Source of the DNA: JACDAN01 sp963802375
GTDB taxonomy: Bacteria > Actinomycetota > Thermoleophilia > Gaiellales > Gaiellaceae
Assembly: GCA_963802375.1 (NCBI GenBank)
Contig: CAWDIJ010000001.1
Span: 1 to 64,000 of the forward strand
Length of the DNA stretch: 64,000 nt
Direction: 5' to 3'
Of this stretch, positions 36,080-44,734 are shown piece by piece. Position numbers and translations under genes: made by a program. The notes beneath the pieces are model-generated. The model was given only the letters and a program-made list of their open reading frames with translations, did no database searches and had not been told where the DNA came from. Position 1 is the first letter of the stretch. The number at the start of each line of letters is the position of its first letter.

Positions 36080-37690
36080 TCAGGTCGAAGCCGAGGCGAG
36101 CGGCAGCTCGACGAAGAATGTCGAGCCGGCCCCCTCGCGGGACTCGACCCAGATACTTCCTCCCATACGGCGGACCAGCTCGCGGCAGATATAGAGACCG
36201 AGGCCCGTACCACCGACTGTGTTGATCATCTCCGGAACGCGGTAGAACTTCTCGAAGATTCGTTGCTGCTCGGACTGCGGAATACCCACGCCGTCGTCGC
36301 GAACGGCTATGCGAAGACCTTTTTCACGCGGCTCGATGCGAACCTCTATCCGGCCGCTGCCCGATGAGTACTTGATTGCGTTGCCCACGAGGTTCACGAG
36401 CACCTGGCGGAGCTTGTCGCGATCCGTGGTCACTGGCGCAAGAGCTCGTGGTGCCACGAGCTCCAGCGAGAGTTCCGCGGGGGCATGCGCACGCCCCGCC
36501 TCGATCGCCCTGCGTGCGAGCTCCGATACGTCGACTTGCTGGCTCGCGAGAACCAGACGGCCGGACTCGACCTGGCTCGTGAGCAGAATGTCGTTGACGA
36601 GGTGCGCAAGCCGCTCGGATTGGTCCGAGATGACGGACAGGAGGCGGCGACGCAAATCGTCGGGGAAGACGACGTCGTCGCGCGCGAGTGTCTGAGCGGC
36701 GCCGTGGACCGCTGCGATCGGAGTTCGCAGCTCGTGGGAGACAGTGGCAATGAAATCTGTCTTGAGCTCCTCCAACCGCCGCTCTTCCGTCCGATCGCGA
36801 AACGCGTAGACGGTCCCGTCGGCGAAGCTCACTCCGGCGACCGAGAGCCAGAGGTCCCGTTCTCCGATCTGGACATGGAGCGTTGCCGCAGGAACGGGGG
36901 ACGCAGCCGGCGCGCTCGCAATGGTGACGACCTCCGCGAGCGAATGCCAGCCGGGAAGCGCTTTCTCGACTGGACGCCCCAGCACTGCCTCGGCCGCGAT
37001 ACCCGTTATCGCCTCAGCGGCCGGGTTCCAGAGCTGAACTGTCCCGTTCGCGTCGACCAGAAAGACGCCGTCGGCGACGTAGCCGAGCACCAGAGCAGCC
37101 TGCGCCCGATCCTCGGCTTCGCGTCGCGCCGCATGCTCGCGGGCGAAGAGGGCATCGCGCTCCTCTCCGAGGCGAATGCGTTCCAGCGCATGGCTGATGC
37201 TTTCCACGACCGCCTCGAGCAAGGCGACTTCCCCTTCGTCGAAGCGCTCGTCGTAGAGACGTGCGACGCCGACCACGCCGCGATCGACCTTTCCAGCAAA
37301 CGGCGCCAGCGCGAGCTGACAGACCCCGATCGAGAGGGGATCGTCATGGTGCAGATGTATCTCCTCAGACCGAAGGGCGTGCGCACCGCTTTCGTCCTCA
37401 AGCAGGTCTGCACGCTGGTCGGGCGTGAGGCCGTAGGCGCCAACGAGTGTGCGAACGCCTCCGCCGTGAGGCTCCGTCAGGACGAACGCGATCTCGGCTT
37501 CGAAGGCCTCGCAGAGCTCGGCGGTGAAAAGCTCGCCCAGCTCGGCTTCCGAAGCGGCGGTGTTGACAATCGTGACGATCTGCGCCCGCCGGGCCGCCTC
37601 GACAAAGCGCCGAAGCAGCTCGTCCCGGCGGTCAACCCGATGAACCGAATGCAACGACGACGAGGCTATAGTTGCGGTCTCCTTTCGCAC
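36080..37690 (-). CDS. Sensor histidine kinase (GAF-PAS-HisKA-HATPase)
   Basis: A 536-residue soluble kinase. A GAF domain spans about residues 35-175, then a short coiled helix, a PAS domain at about 195-310 (VADGVFLVDANGTVQLWNPA), HisKA with the phosphorylated His (ELKTDFIATVSHELRTPIAA) and HATPase_c (LVNLVGNAIKYSSGSGRIEV; VRDDGVGIPQSEQQRIFEKF; GTGLGLYICRELVRRMGG). No transmembrane helices are seen. Its start overlaps the end of the FIST gene by 59 bases, so the two are likely co-expressed; FIST domains are known to accompany sensory kinases. Confidence 0.9.
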   Translation of the reverse strand: MRKETATIASSSLHSVHRVDRRDELLRRFVEAARRAQIVTIVNTAASEAELGELFTAELCEAFEAEIAFVLTEPHGGGVRTLVGAYGLTPDQRADLLEDESGAHALRSEEIHLHHDDPLSIGVCQLALAPFAGKVDRGVVGVARLYDERFDEGEVALLEAVVESISHALERIRLGEERDALFAREHAARREAEDRAQAALVLGYVADGVFLVDANGTVQLWNPAAEAITGIAAEAVLGRPVEKALPGWHSLAEVVTIASAPAASPVPAATLHVQIGERDLWLSVAGVSFADGTVYAFRDRTEERRLEELKTDFIATVSHELRTPIAAVHGAAQTLARDDVVFPDDLRRRLLSVISDQSERLAHLVNDILLTSQVESGRLVLASQQVDVSELARRAIEAGRAHAPAELSLELVAPRALAPVTTDRDKLRQVLVNLVGNAIKYSSGSGRIEVRIEPREKGLRIAVRDDGVGIPQSEQQRIFEKFYRVPEMINTVGGTGLGLYICRELVRRMGGSIWVESREGAGSTFFVELPLASAST

Positions 37691-38816
37691 CCCGGATCCG
37701 GCCGATCTCTCCGCGTGTGTAGGTACCTGCTATTGCGGGCGGAGAATCTCCGACTGACGAGATAATCGACTCGACCTCGCGCGCGGCGAGCGGATTGCCG
37801 AACCGCGCGCTCCTTGCAGCACAGTCGAACACCAGAACCGCCTCGGCAGGGCCGGAAAGGTGCCCGAGTGCTTCGTCCACTGCGTCCACGGCGCTGCGAA
37901 CGATGGCTTCCGGCTTCTGCTCGCACACATCGACTGCCGCATTCGCCTCGATGCTCGTCGCGCAGACGAGACCGCCCCCGGGCCTTCGACCGCGCACATA
38001 CCGTGGACGGACATCACCGCGGAGCTCCGGTTGTGCGAGCGGATGCGCCATCGCGATCGCTTCGAAATCGTCGTCACTCAACGGGACGTCGCCCACGCCA
38101 ATCTTCTCGAGGTAGACAGCTTCGGCGGGCCGGCCGTCGAGTTGGAGCAGGACGTGGCCTTGCGAACGGGTGACGATCGACGGCGTGCCACGAGGCACAC
38201 AGCCGTGGGAGATGCCAACACCGATCGGTTGCTGGCTGGCGATGGCGACAGCGACAACGCTTCCCGACAACGGCCGGCCGTCGGCGAACTGCGCTCTCGT
38301 TTCGCCGCCGGCGGCTCCCCCCGCGAGCGGGATGCGCCCACCCGCGATTTCGTAGGCCCCGTCGACGATCTCGGCCTGGTCGCCCGACTCGGAGTCGACG
38401 AAGAGCAGGAGCGCGACATGACTTCCCTCGCGATCGACGTCGTCCAGCGCCTCGGCGGCGGCAGTGCGCCCGGCGGCGCGCGGGTCGGCGGAAATGGCGG
38501 TGCCGATTCCGACCGGAACCGAGGCGTCGAACGCGACCGCAGAGCAGCCGCTCTCGATGGCACCCCCGGGCGTAATGACGCCCGTCCCGGTCATTCCGGC
38601 GACGCGCGCTTCTCCCGCGGCCGCGTGAGCCTGAATCGCCGTCTCCTGAGGATCGAGGTCGCCGGTCGGGAAGATCAGGACGAGACCGGGGTCGCGCCCA
38701 AGAGCTTCGATCGCTTCTTCGACGGCGTCGAACGTCGCGCGGACTCCGGTAGCGGCGCCTGCGCCGGCGAGACGGACTCGCGTTCGGACGAGGTCGGGCG
38801 TGGCCACAGAAAACAC
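37632..38816 (-). CDS. FIST N and C domain sensory protein
   Basis: A 394-residue protein with FIST_N (VLIFPTGDLDPQETAIQAHA, GMTGTGVITPGGAIESGCSA) and FIST_C (KIGVGDVPLSDDDFEAIAMA; DCAARSARFGNPLAAREVES; AGTYTRGEIGRIRG) domains. FIST is a predicted ligand-binding sensor module for small molecules such as amino acids. It precedes and overlaps a GAF-PAS histidine kinase, which fits a sensor-kinase pair. The start is uncertain by a few codons: ATG at 38816 or GTG nearby. Confidence 0.88.
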   Translation of the reverse strand: MFSVATPDLVRTRVRLAGAGAATGVRATFDAVEEAIEALGRDPGLVLIFPTGDLDPQETAIQAHAAAGEARVAGMTGTGVITPGGAIESGCSAVAFDASVPVGIGTAISADPRAAGRTAAAEALDDVDREGSHVALLLFVDSESGDQAEIVDGAYEIAGGRIPLAGGAAGGETRAQFADGRPLSGSVVAVAIASQQPIGVGISHGCVPRGTPSIVTRSQGHVLLQLDGRPAEAVYLEKIGVGDVPLSDDDFEAIAMAHPLAQPELRGDVRPRYVRGRRPGGGLVCATSIEANAAVDVCEQKPEAIVRSAVDAVDEALGHLSGPAEAVLVFDCAARSARFGNPLAAREVESIISSVGDSPPAIAGTYTRGEIGRIRGAKGDRNYSLVVVAFGSSG

Positions 38817-38920
38817 TCCCCTCTCTACGAGGCCCAGTTTCTCCTATCTCACGCCTTCACAAACCACCACCCTACTTCCAGGGTTAGTTTTCTCCCCGAT
38901 CGGGGACAGCAACGCCAGGG

Positions 38921-39838
38921 ATGCAGCTCCGATCAAGCCTGCGGCTTGCGCTTCTGGCGCTCGTGCTCCTCGCGCTTGCGCGGCCGGCCACGGCCGTCGC
39001 CGAGGATGCGCCGTTCGTCGGCTGGAGCTCGCTCTTGCCCGGGCTCGCTCTTCCTTACGACGTCGACAGCCCGGACGACTGCATCGCCGGGCGGGTTCAG
39101 TGCGTCGACAAAGTCATCCGCCAGATGACCACGCGGCTCGAGCCGCTCGCATCGTCGTGTGACCACGACGCGATCTTCGCCCTGACCTACCTGCGCGTGA
39201 CCGAGGAGTACCGACGGACCGTCGAAACGCCGACGTTCTTCGACGACACCTCCTTCGTGAATCACGAGGACGTCCTCTTCGCGCGCTACTACTTCGCCGC
39301 CTACGACGCCTGGGCGGCGGGAAGGATCGCCTCTGTCCCGCCTGCGTGGCGAGTCGCGTTCGACGCGGCGCGAAATCGTGCCGTTTCCGCGAACGGCAAT
39401 CTGCTCCTCGGCATCAACGCACACGTCCAGCGCGACCTCCCGTTCGTCCTTTACGGCGTCGGGCTCGTCAAGCCGGACGGCACCAGCCGCAAGCCGGACC
39501 ACGATCGGGTGAATCAGATCCTCAACCGCGTGACCGATGACGTCATTGCAGAGGTTGCTCGCCGCTTCGACCCGAGCATCGATGACACAAATATGCCGAC
39601 GAGCCTCGACGATCTTGTTCTCTTCCAGAGCATCGCGAGCTGGCGAGAGACCGCGTGGAGGCACGCAGAGTTACTTGCGCTCGCCCCGACGCCGGAGGCG
39701 CGTGACGCGGTCGCTCAGAAGATCGAGGATTACGCCGAATCGCAGGCGCGCACGATCCGGATGGCCACGCAATACGTGCCACTTACGGGCGGGCGCGCGG
39801 TGCGCGACGCTTACTGCGCGACCCACTGGGCAAGCTAG
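38921..39838 (+). CDS. DUF5995 family secreted protein
   Basis: A 305-residue protein with a signal peptide (residues 1-27, LRLALLALVLLALARPATAV). The mature part has HDAIFALTYLRVTEEYRRTV, HEDVLFARYYFAAYDAWAAG and LLLGINAHVQRDLPFVLYGV; the last resembles the conserved His-Asp stretch of DUF5995. Function is unknown. An exported helical, possibly metal-binding protein is the most that can be said. It stands alone on the plus strand between FIST/kinase and DUF899 genes. Confidence 0.75.
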   Translation: MQLRSSLRLALLALVLLALARPATAVAEDAPFVGWSSLLPGLALPYDVDSPDDCIAGRVQCVDKVIRQMTTRLEPLASSCDHDAIFALTYLRVTEEYRRTVETPTFFDDTSFVNHEDVLFARYYFAAYDAWAAGRIASVPPAWRVAFDAARNRAVSANGNLLLGINAHVQRDLPFVLYGVGLVKPDGTSRKPDHDRVNQILNRVTDDVIAEVARRFDPSIDDTNMPTSLDDLVLFQSIASWRETAWRHAELLALAPTPEARDAVAQKIEDYAESQARTIRMATQYVPLTGGRAVRDAYCATHWAS

Positions 39839-39933
39839 GCGTCCGAGCCAGCGAACGCGTCAGTCAGACCTCGTGCTCGTTTGCGCTCGAGTGATCCATC
39901 GCGACCCGGCTCCACTCGACGAGTTCGCGTGCG

Positions 39934-40671
39934 TCAGTCCGGGTACTCGTCCTTGCGCCAGGCGCGGGGCTCCTCGGGCTCCGGCTTCGGCGTTCGCTTG
40001 AGCAGGAACGAGTTGTACGGGGCGACGAACGGATCGGGCGCCGACACGGTGTAGGTGTGGTACACGGTTCCGTTCTCGCGCGCGAAGGCGATGAAGCTCG
40101 GGTTCTCGCGCATGCCGTCTTCGAGCTTGGCTCCGACCTGCCGCCCCCAGTCTTCGAGCCACTCGGGGGGGTTTTCGAGCGTCTCTTTGACCTCGGGGAT
40201 CTCCTGCGCCTGCTCAGGCGTGAGGGCAAGCCCGAAGTCGAAGGGAAAGTCCGTCGCATTGGTCGAGACGTAGAGAAACTGCCAACCCATCCGCTCCTTG
40301 TAGGCGATGAGCCGATCAATCGGTGCACGCGAGAAGCAGATCAGCGTCACGTCGCGGTGATTCAGGTGCACACGCGTCGCGTCGAGCTCATCCCCCACCA
40401 TCGAGCACCCAGGACAGGCGCCTCGCTCATAGTCGGGCCCGAACATGATGTTGTAGGCGAGAAGCTGCGAGCGCCCGTCGAAGAGCTCGGCGAGTGTCTT
40501 CTTCCCTTCCTCGGTGTCGAACTCGTACTCCTTCTCCACGGGAACCCAGGGAAGCTGACGTCGCTGCTCGGTCACCTTCTGGTCGAGCTCGGCCTGCTCG
40601 GCCTCGAGCTTCGCAAGCTCATCGCGAGCCGTCTGCCATTCCTCGCGGGTTCCGATCTTGTGCTCGGGCAT
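39934..40671 (-). CDS. DUF899 thioredoxin-like protein
   Basis: A 245-residue protein of the DUF899 family, which has a thioredoxin-like fold. Visible landmarks: PWVPVEKEYEFDTEEGKKTL, LLAYNIMFGPDYERGACPGC (the CPGC pair in the position of a redox centre), HLNHRDVTLICFSRAPIDRL and YKERMGWQFLYVSTNATDFP. The ATG at 40671 is preferred over 40701 because GGAGGCGCC lies just upstream. Its role is probably redox-related; substrate unknown. Confidence 0.84.
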   Translation of the reverse strand: MPEHKIGTREEWQTARDELAKLEAEQAELDQKVTEQRRQLPWVPVEKEYEFDTEEGKKTLAELFDGRSQLLAYNIMFGPDYERGACPGCSMVGDELDATRVHLNHRDVTLICFSRAPIDRLIAYKERMGWQFLYVSTNATDFPFDFGLALTPEQAQEIPEVKETLENPPEWLEDWGRQVGAKLEDGMRENPSFIAFARENGTVYHTYTVSAPDPFVAPYNSFLLKRTPKPEPEEPRAWRKDEYPD

Positions 40672-40809
40672 CGTGGGCGCCTCCTTTTTCCGTTTCGTCA
40701 CCCTCAGCGTAGGCGGCTCGTGGATTCCTGGGCCGCCTATCGCGATCCATGGGTTATGACCCCCGCGTCATGCCGAACTCATCGGTCCGCGCAGCGAAAA
40801 CGCAGTTGG

Positions 40810-40977
40810 CTACTCGGTCGGCCCTGCGTAGCGCGCCAGCAGGTCGCTGCTTTGCGCGATCATGATGGCCGCGTCGGCAAGAAAGGCAACGGCAACGGCC
40901 ACGGCCAAGGCAAGCGTCCTTCCCTCGCCGGGGTGCACGCGCAGTACCGCCTGCAGTCTGTGCGCAAGCACAATCAT
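40810..40977 (-). CDS. Small 55-residue membrane protein, possible transporter N-terminus remnant
   Basis: The frame starts ATG 40977, 12 bases after the cyclase-YHS stop, with GGTGG upstream. It reads MIVLAHRLQAVLRVHPGEGR, then one hydrophobic segment TLALAVAVAVAFLADAAIMI, and stops at 40810. The HPGEGR-plus-helix start resembles the beginning of NTP/NDP-translocase-like MFS proteins, so it may be a truncated gene rather than a true small protein. Nothing gene-like was seen in the rest of 40672-40809. Confidence 0.4.
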   Translation of the reverse strand: MIVLAHRLQAVLRVHPGEGRTLALAVAVAVAFLADAAIMIAQSSDLLARYAGPTE

Positions 40978-40989
40978 TCCACCGTCGCT

Positions 40990-41649
40990 CTAAGCGGTGT
41001 AACGGTCAGGCTGCTGTGCAAACGCGCCCGCGCAGCTGAGCGAGCAGAAGAAATAGGCGTCGCCGTCGTGCACGAGTCGTCCCGCTGCGTGGTCGGGGTC
41101 GACAACCATCCGGCAGACGGGGTCGACCGGCAGCGCTTCTCCGCTCAAACTGCCAAGTCGCAACGCCGCGAAGACCTCAACGGGCTCGGCGACGTTCTTC
41201 AGCGTTTGGCGACCGCGAGATTCATAGAAGACCCCATCGAGCTCCGGGACAAGCGCGGCGGTAGTTCCCGTGACCAGCACTTCGCCACCGCTGGCGAGCG
41301 CCGAGACTCGCGCGGCCAGGTTGACGGTCGCGCCGAAGTAGTCGCCCTCGTTCTCGACCGCCGGCCCGTAGTGAAGCCCGACTCGAACGGCCGGCGCTCC
41401 GTGCTCGAGCATCAGGTCATTGGCAATGCGAAGGCCGAGGACGATCCCGTCCCCCGGATCCGGGATCCGCAGCATGAGCGCGTCCCCGATCGTCTTCACG
41501 TGCTCTCCATGAACGGAGGCCAGCTCGGCTTTCACGGCATTCCTGAAGCCGGCGACGAGAGCGAACGCCGCCTCATCTCCATGTGCCTCCGTGAGAGCAG
41601 TAAAGCCGGCGATGTCGGCAAAGGCGAAAGTGGCGGCTGCGTTGCTCAT
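40990..41649 (-). CDS. Class III cyclase fused to a YHS domain
   Basis: A 219-residue protein. Residues 1-165 are a compact class III cyclase domain (ATFAFADIAGFTALTEAHGD with metal Asp; HVKTIGDALMLRIPDPGDGI with the second Asp; GATVNLAARVSALASGGEVL). Residues about 173-219 are a YHS domain (DPVCRMVVDPDHAAGRL; YFFCSLSCAGAFAQQPDRYT) with three Cys. This combination is recurrent in actinobacteria; the YHS part may sense or bind metal and tune cyclase output. A cyclic-nucleotide-binding protein lies 0.4 kb away. Confidence 0.88.
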   Translation of the reverse strand: MSNAAATFAFADIAGFTALTEAHGDEAAFALVAGFRNAVKAELASVHGEHVKTIGDALMLRIPDPGDGIVLGLRIANDLMLEHGAPAVRVGLHYGPAVENEGDYFGATVNLAARVSALASGGEVLVTGTTAALVPELDGVFYESRGRQTLKNVAEPVEVFAALRLGSLSGEALPVDPVCRMVVDPDHAAGRLVHDGDAYFFCSLSCAGAFAQQPDRYTA

Positions 41650-41706
41650 AGGATCGGGAAGCTACTCGTATTCAGGGTCCCTATTGCCGGCGAATGGCCG
41701 GCGTTG

Positions 41707-41950
41707 TTACGCGGCCTCGTCCACGTTGAAGCTGAACATCATCCCGCTCTCGTGATGTTCGGCGATGTGACAGTGCGCCTATCCAGGTGCCGGGATTCGT
41801 GACGTCCAGGAGGATGTCCACCGTTTCTCCGGTCCGCACCAGCACCGTGTCCTTCCAGACGAGATTCGGCGCGTCGACGCCGTCCCGAGCGAGGATCAAG
41901 AACCGCCCGGCCGCGCCGGCGACTCTTCCATCTCGACGAACGCCTTACCG
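41707..41950 (-). pseudogene. Multicopper oxidase C-terminal fragment
   Basis: The frame reads FLILARDGVDAPNLVWKDTV then LVRTGETVDILLDVTNPGTW, and, after a one-base shift near 41780, MAHCHIAEHHESGMMFSFNV to a stop at 41707. The HCHIAEHHESGMM segment holds the type 1/type 3 copper ligands of the last cupredoxin domain. The first two-thirds of the enzyme is absent and the upstream sequence is out of frame, so it is a remnant. Confidence 0.7.
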
Positions 41951-42040
41951 CTCACTCCGTGCTAAAACCCGAGACGACTCGCAGTCGCCCAACGCGATCC
42001 GTGCGTCCGGCTCGCATCAACTCTCTAGGTCAGATGATCG

Positions 42041-42469
42041 CTATGACTCGGTCGCCGTGCCGCGTCCCTCGGCAACGCGGACACGCTCGGCGAGCGCCTC
42101 GAGAAGCACCCACGCCATCTCTGGATGGCTCTCGACGAGCGGACGAAAGCTCCACACCGGCAGCTGGTAGCCGTGCACCTGCGTCTCGGCCGTGACGGTC
42201 GCGCTGCGCGCGGACTTGTCGATCAGGGCCATCTCGCCGAAGGCGTCGCCGGGGCCGAGCCGGCCGACCGTCTGGCCGTGGACGGTCACGGCCACCTCAC
42301 CCGTCTCGATGACGATGAACGTCCGGCCTACCCCGCCCTCCTCGGCGATCTTCTCCCCGGGAGCGTACGTCCGCTCCATGAACTCGCCCGCGAGGCGCTC
42401 GAGGAACTGGTCGTCCGCCTCGGCAAAGAGCGGCACTCCGCGCAGCAGGTCGGGACTCGGATCCGGCAC
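42041..42469 (-). CDS. Cyclic nucleotide-binding (CAP_ED) domain protein
   Basis: A 142-residue protein consisting of one cNMP-binding domain: LLRGVPLFAEADDQFLERLA, YAPGEKIAEEGGVGRTFIVI, the phosphate-binding cassette FGEMALIDKSARSATVTAET. There is no DNA-binding domain, so it is a single-domain effector or binding partner. It lies near a class III cyclase and divergent from the small leader-like gene at 42544. Confidence 0.87.
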   Translation of the reverse strand: MPDPSPDLLRGVPLFAEADDQFLERLAGEFMERTYAPGEKIAEEGGVGRTFIVIETGEVAVTVHGQTVGRLGPGDAFGEMALIDKSARSATVTAETQVHGYQLPVWSFRPLVESHPEMAWVLLEALAERVRVAEGRGTATES

Positions 42470-42543
42470 GGAGCGATCCTACCCCGTTCCCGCGGGTGTC
42501 CTATGATCTTTCGCCTACCCATCGGCACAAGGGGGCGGAAACG

Positions 42544-42804
42544 ATGACCAGCACCGAAGGAAACCCGAGCAGCGAGCTAGAGAAGGTCGCCGACATCATC
42601 TCGGATCGGGGACGGCGGAGGGACTTCGCGCAAGACCCCGACAAGACGTTGACCGACGCCGGGGTCGATGTCGGCCAACTTCCGGACGGGGTCCATTCAA
42701 CGCTCGTTGGCCTCTCCCAGGAGGAGCTCGACGTCCTCTCCCGCGTCAAGGATGGCCTAAACCAGGCCGGCGTCTCGCCGGAGGATCAGGCAAAGATCTT
42801 CTGA
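42544..42804 (+). CDS. Small acidic leader-like protein, possible RiPP-type precursor
   Basis: An 86-residue protein from ATG 42544, with GGGGGCGG upstream. It has a helical N-terminus (SSELEKVADIISDRGRRRDF) and a C-terminal half AQDPDKTLTDAGVDVGQLPD, then STLVGLSQEELDVLSRVKDG. The order (short helix, FAQDP, hydrophobic LP, LSQEELDVL) resembles leader regions of several actinobacterial peptide-natural-product families, but the core is not obvious: the end is GVSPEDQAKIF. It has no Cys. The next gene, an iron-enzyme fold, overlaps its stop, so the two are coupled. The RiPP idea is inference. Confidence 0.72.
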   Translation: MTSTEGNPSSELEKVADIISDRGRRRDFAQDPDKTLTDAGVDVGQLPDGVHSTLVGLSQEELDVLSRVKDGLNQAGVSPEDQAKIF

Positions 42805-43514
42805 GCGCGCTTCCGCGCAGACAGGCGTCGCGCGCACCGCTGGCCCCTGCGGAGACCGCCAGCGGCCGCCTGAGACGGAAGATCGAGCTCGTCAGCGGAC
42901 CGTTCGCCGTCGCGTGCACGACGCTTTTCCGGCATCCGCGCCTCGCCGAGCTCTGGCCTGAGTACGCGATCCAGACCCACTGGATCATTCGCGCGACGGT
43001 GCCGCTGATGGAGGACGCTGAGACGCGCGCCCGCTCGAGCGGACACGACCCTGTCGCGGCGGGTGTCGCAGCCTTCCTCGCCGCACACATCGAGAAAGAG
43101 CGCGGCCACGACGACTGGCTCCTCGAGGATCTGGAGCTGCTCGGCTTCGACCGCTCCGCCGTGCTCGCGCGGGTGCCGTCGGCCACTGTTGCGTCCCTCG
43201 TCGGCTCCCATTATTACTGGGTTCGGCACTGTCATCCAGTCGCGCTCTTGGGCTACATCGCCGTCATGGAGGGGCACCCTCCGACCCCGGAGCTGATCGA
43301 CCGCCTCGTCGCGGGCTCCGGGCACCCACGCGCGGCGTTCCGAGCGTTCGCCGTGCACGGCGAGCTCGACTTAGAGCACCGGGCCGATCTCTACGACGCG
43401 ATCGACGGGCTCCCGCTGGCGCCTGCACAGGAGAGCCTGATGGGCCTCGCAGCGATGGCGACCGTCGAGCTCCTCACGCGGTCGCTCGAGGAGATCGTCG
43501 AGGGCGCGACCTAG
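42801..43514 (+). CDS. Haem-oxygenase-fold iron-containing redox enzyme (PqqC/HDO-like)
   Basis: The coding frame spans about 237 residues, the normal size of this superfamily. There is no ATG, GTG or TTG before 42999, which would cut off the first quarter, including IELVSGPFAVACTTLFRHPR. A CTG at 42801 overlaps the upstream stop (CTGA) and is the best candidate start. Metal-ligand patterns are present: HIEKERGHDDWLLEDLELLG (Glu, His, Asp) and HGELDLEHRADLYDAID (His, Asp, His), with GSHYYWVRHCHPVALLGYIA between. Members oxidise fatty acids, amino-acid side chains or cofactors. Coupled to a small leader-like protein, it may modify that peptide. It ends overlapping the convergent amidase stop by four bases. 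Confidence 0.75.
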   Translation: MSALPRRQASRAPLAPAETASGRLRRKIELVSGPFAVACTTLFRHPRLAELWPEYAIQTHWIIRATVPLMEDAETRARSSGHDPVAAGVAAFLAAHIEKERGHDDWLLEDLELLGFDRSAVLARVPSATVASLVGSHYYWVRHCHPVALLGYIAVMEGHPPTPELIDRLVAGSGHPRAAFRAFAVHGELDLEHRADLYDAIDGLPLAPAQESLMGLAAMATVELLTRSLEEIVEGAT

Positions 43515-44581
43515 AGCAGCTTCTCGAACTCCGGCGCCATACCGACGAGGCCGTTCCGAAACCGCTTCTTCGCGCGCTCCGGATTCTTTCTCTCGACCTT
43601 GCAGATCTGCACCAGGAGAGCCTGCGCCTTCTTGACGGTGTCTTTCATGCGCTCGTCGCCCTGCCCCTGTCCGAGCACGCCGAAGAGGTCGCTCTCCGTC
43701 TCCGGGCCGAGCTTCTGGCCCGCGTTCTTGACCGCCTTGGAAGCCTCGGCCCCGATGGCGACGAGGCGCGGGCCCGCGCGGAACTTCGCCGCAGCTGCCT
43801 CGCCGGCTGCTGCCATGACGTTTGGGCCGCTCAGGATCGGCATCGCGCGGATGCGTTCGCCTTGCAGCGCTCCGGCGAATGCTGTTGCGATCAAGCCGGT
43901 CTTCATGTTGAGGCCGGCGATGTTGTACTTCTCCATCTGAAGCTCCCCTCGGATGCCTTGGTCAGTCGGATCGGTCTTGGCGAAGACGCGCCGGCGGACT
44001 TCCGCGAGCGGAAAGTTGTCCGAGGTGTCCGGCTTCCGCCCTCGTGGCATGCAGATGTCGCGGTGGCGGGTCAGCATCTTCGGATCGTTGATCCCGAGAC
44101 GCCGCCTTCGCTCGCGGCATCGCCACACGATCGCGTCGATCTGCCGCTTGGGGTAGCGATCGCCGGGCGTGCCCAGGTTCTCGATCTCGATCCCCCAGCC
44201 GTGCGTGTTCCAGTCGGTGATGCCGTGCAGACTCGCCTCACCGGCGTGCCAGGCGCGCTTCGGGAGCTCGCACAGCTCGAAGATCCTGCCCCGCTTGTCG
44301 ATGTAGTCGTTGGCCGACACCTCGGTGCCGTGCTTGGTCAGCGTGGCGAGATCGCCCTGGAAGCTGCCGCCGGTGTGGTGCAGAACGATCCCGAACGGCG
44401 CCCTCATCGGCCGGCCGCGCGTGAAGTTCGCGCTCCGGATCGTCGTGATGACCGTGAAGCCACCGCCCGGCCCCTTCGTCGCCGGAGGTAGCGCAGCCTT
44501 GAGCTTCTTGAGCTCCTCGTCGCTGAAGCGCTCGACGTTGGTGCTCCCGTCGTAGAGGCAGCCGCGTTCCTCCGCGCTCAT
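43511..44581 (-). CDS. N-acetylmuramoyl-L-alanine amidase (Amidase_2) with C-terminal extension
   Basis: A 356-residue protein. Residues about 45-200 form a zinc amidase domain: FGIVLHHTGGSFQGD (zinc His), AWHAGEASLHGITDWNTHGW, GIEIENLGTPGDRYP and MLTRHRDICMPRGRKPDTSD (second His). The last 130 residues (LQMEKYNIAGLNMKTGLIAT onward) are helical and unrecognised, ending RKNPERAKKRFRNGLVG. There is no signal peptide, so it may act inside, or on phage/other cell walls after release. The ATG at 44581 has GAAAGGAGC upstream. It is divergent from the TIM-barrel gene at 44735. Confidence 0.83.
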   Translation of the reverse strand: MSAEERGCLYDGSTNVERFSDEELKKLKAALPPATKGPGGGFTVITTIRSANFTRGRPMRAPFGIVLHHTGGSFQGDLATLTKHGTEVSANDYIDKRGRIFELCELPKRAWHAGEASLHGITDWNTHGWGIEIENLGTPGDRYPKRQIDAIVWRCRERRRRLGINDPKMLTRHRDICMPRGRKPDTSDNFPLAEVRRRVFAKTDPTDQGIRGELQMEKYNIAGLNMKTGLIATAFAGALQGERIRAMPILSGPNVMAAAGEAAAAKFRAGPRLVAIGAEASKAVKNAGQKLGPETESDLFGVLGQGQGDERMKDTVKKAQALLVQICKVERKNPERAKKRFRNGLVGMAPEFEKLL

Positions 44582-44734
44582 CGACGCTCCTTTCGTCGGG
44601 GGCCGGACCAGTGAAGCCGCCGCAGAAGGCTGGACCCTGCCCAGAATCGAGGGTGGCACCCTTCATCACGGAAGTCAAGCCGTGCCCCGAGAGAGCCGCG
44701 ACGCCCGGCTGGTGTAGGGTCCTGGCCGCTTGAT

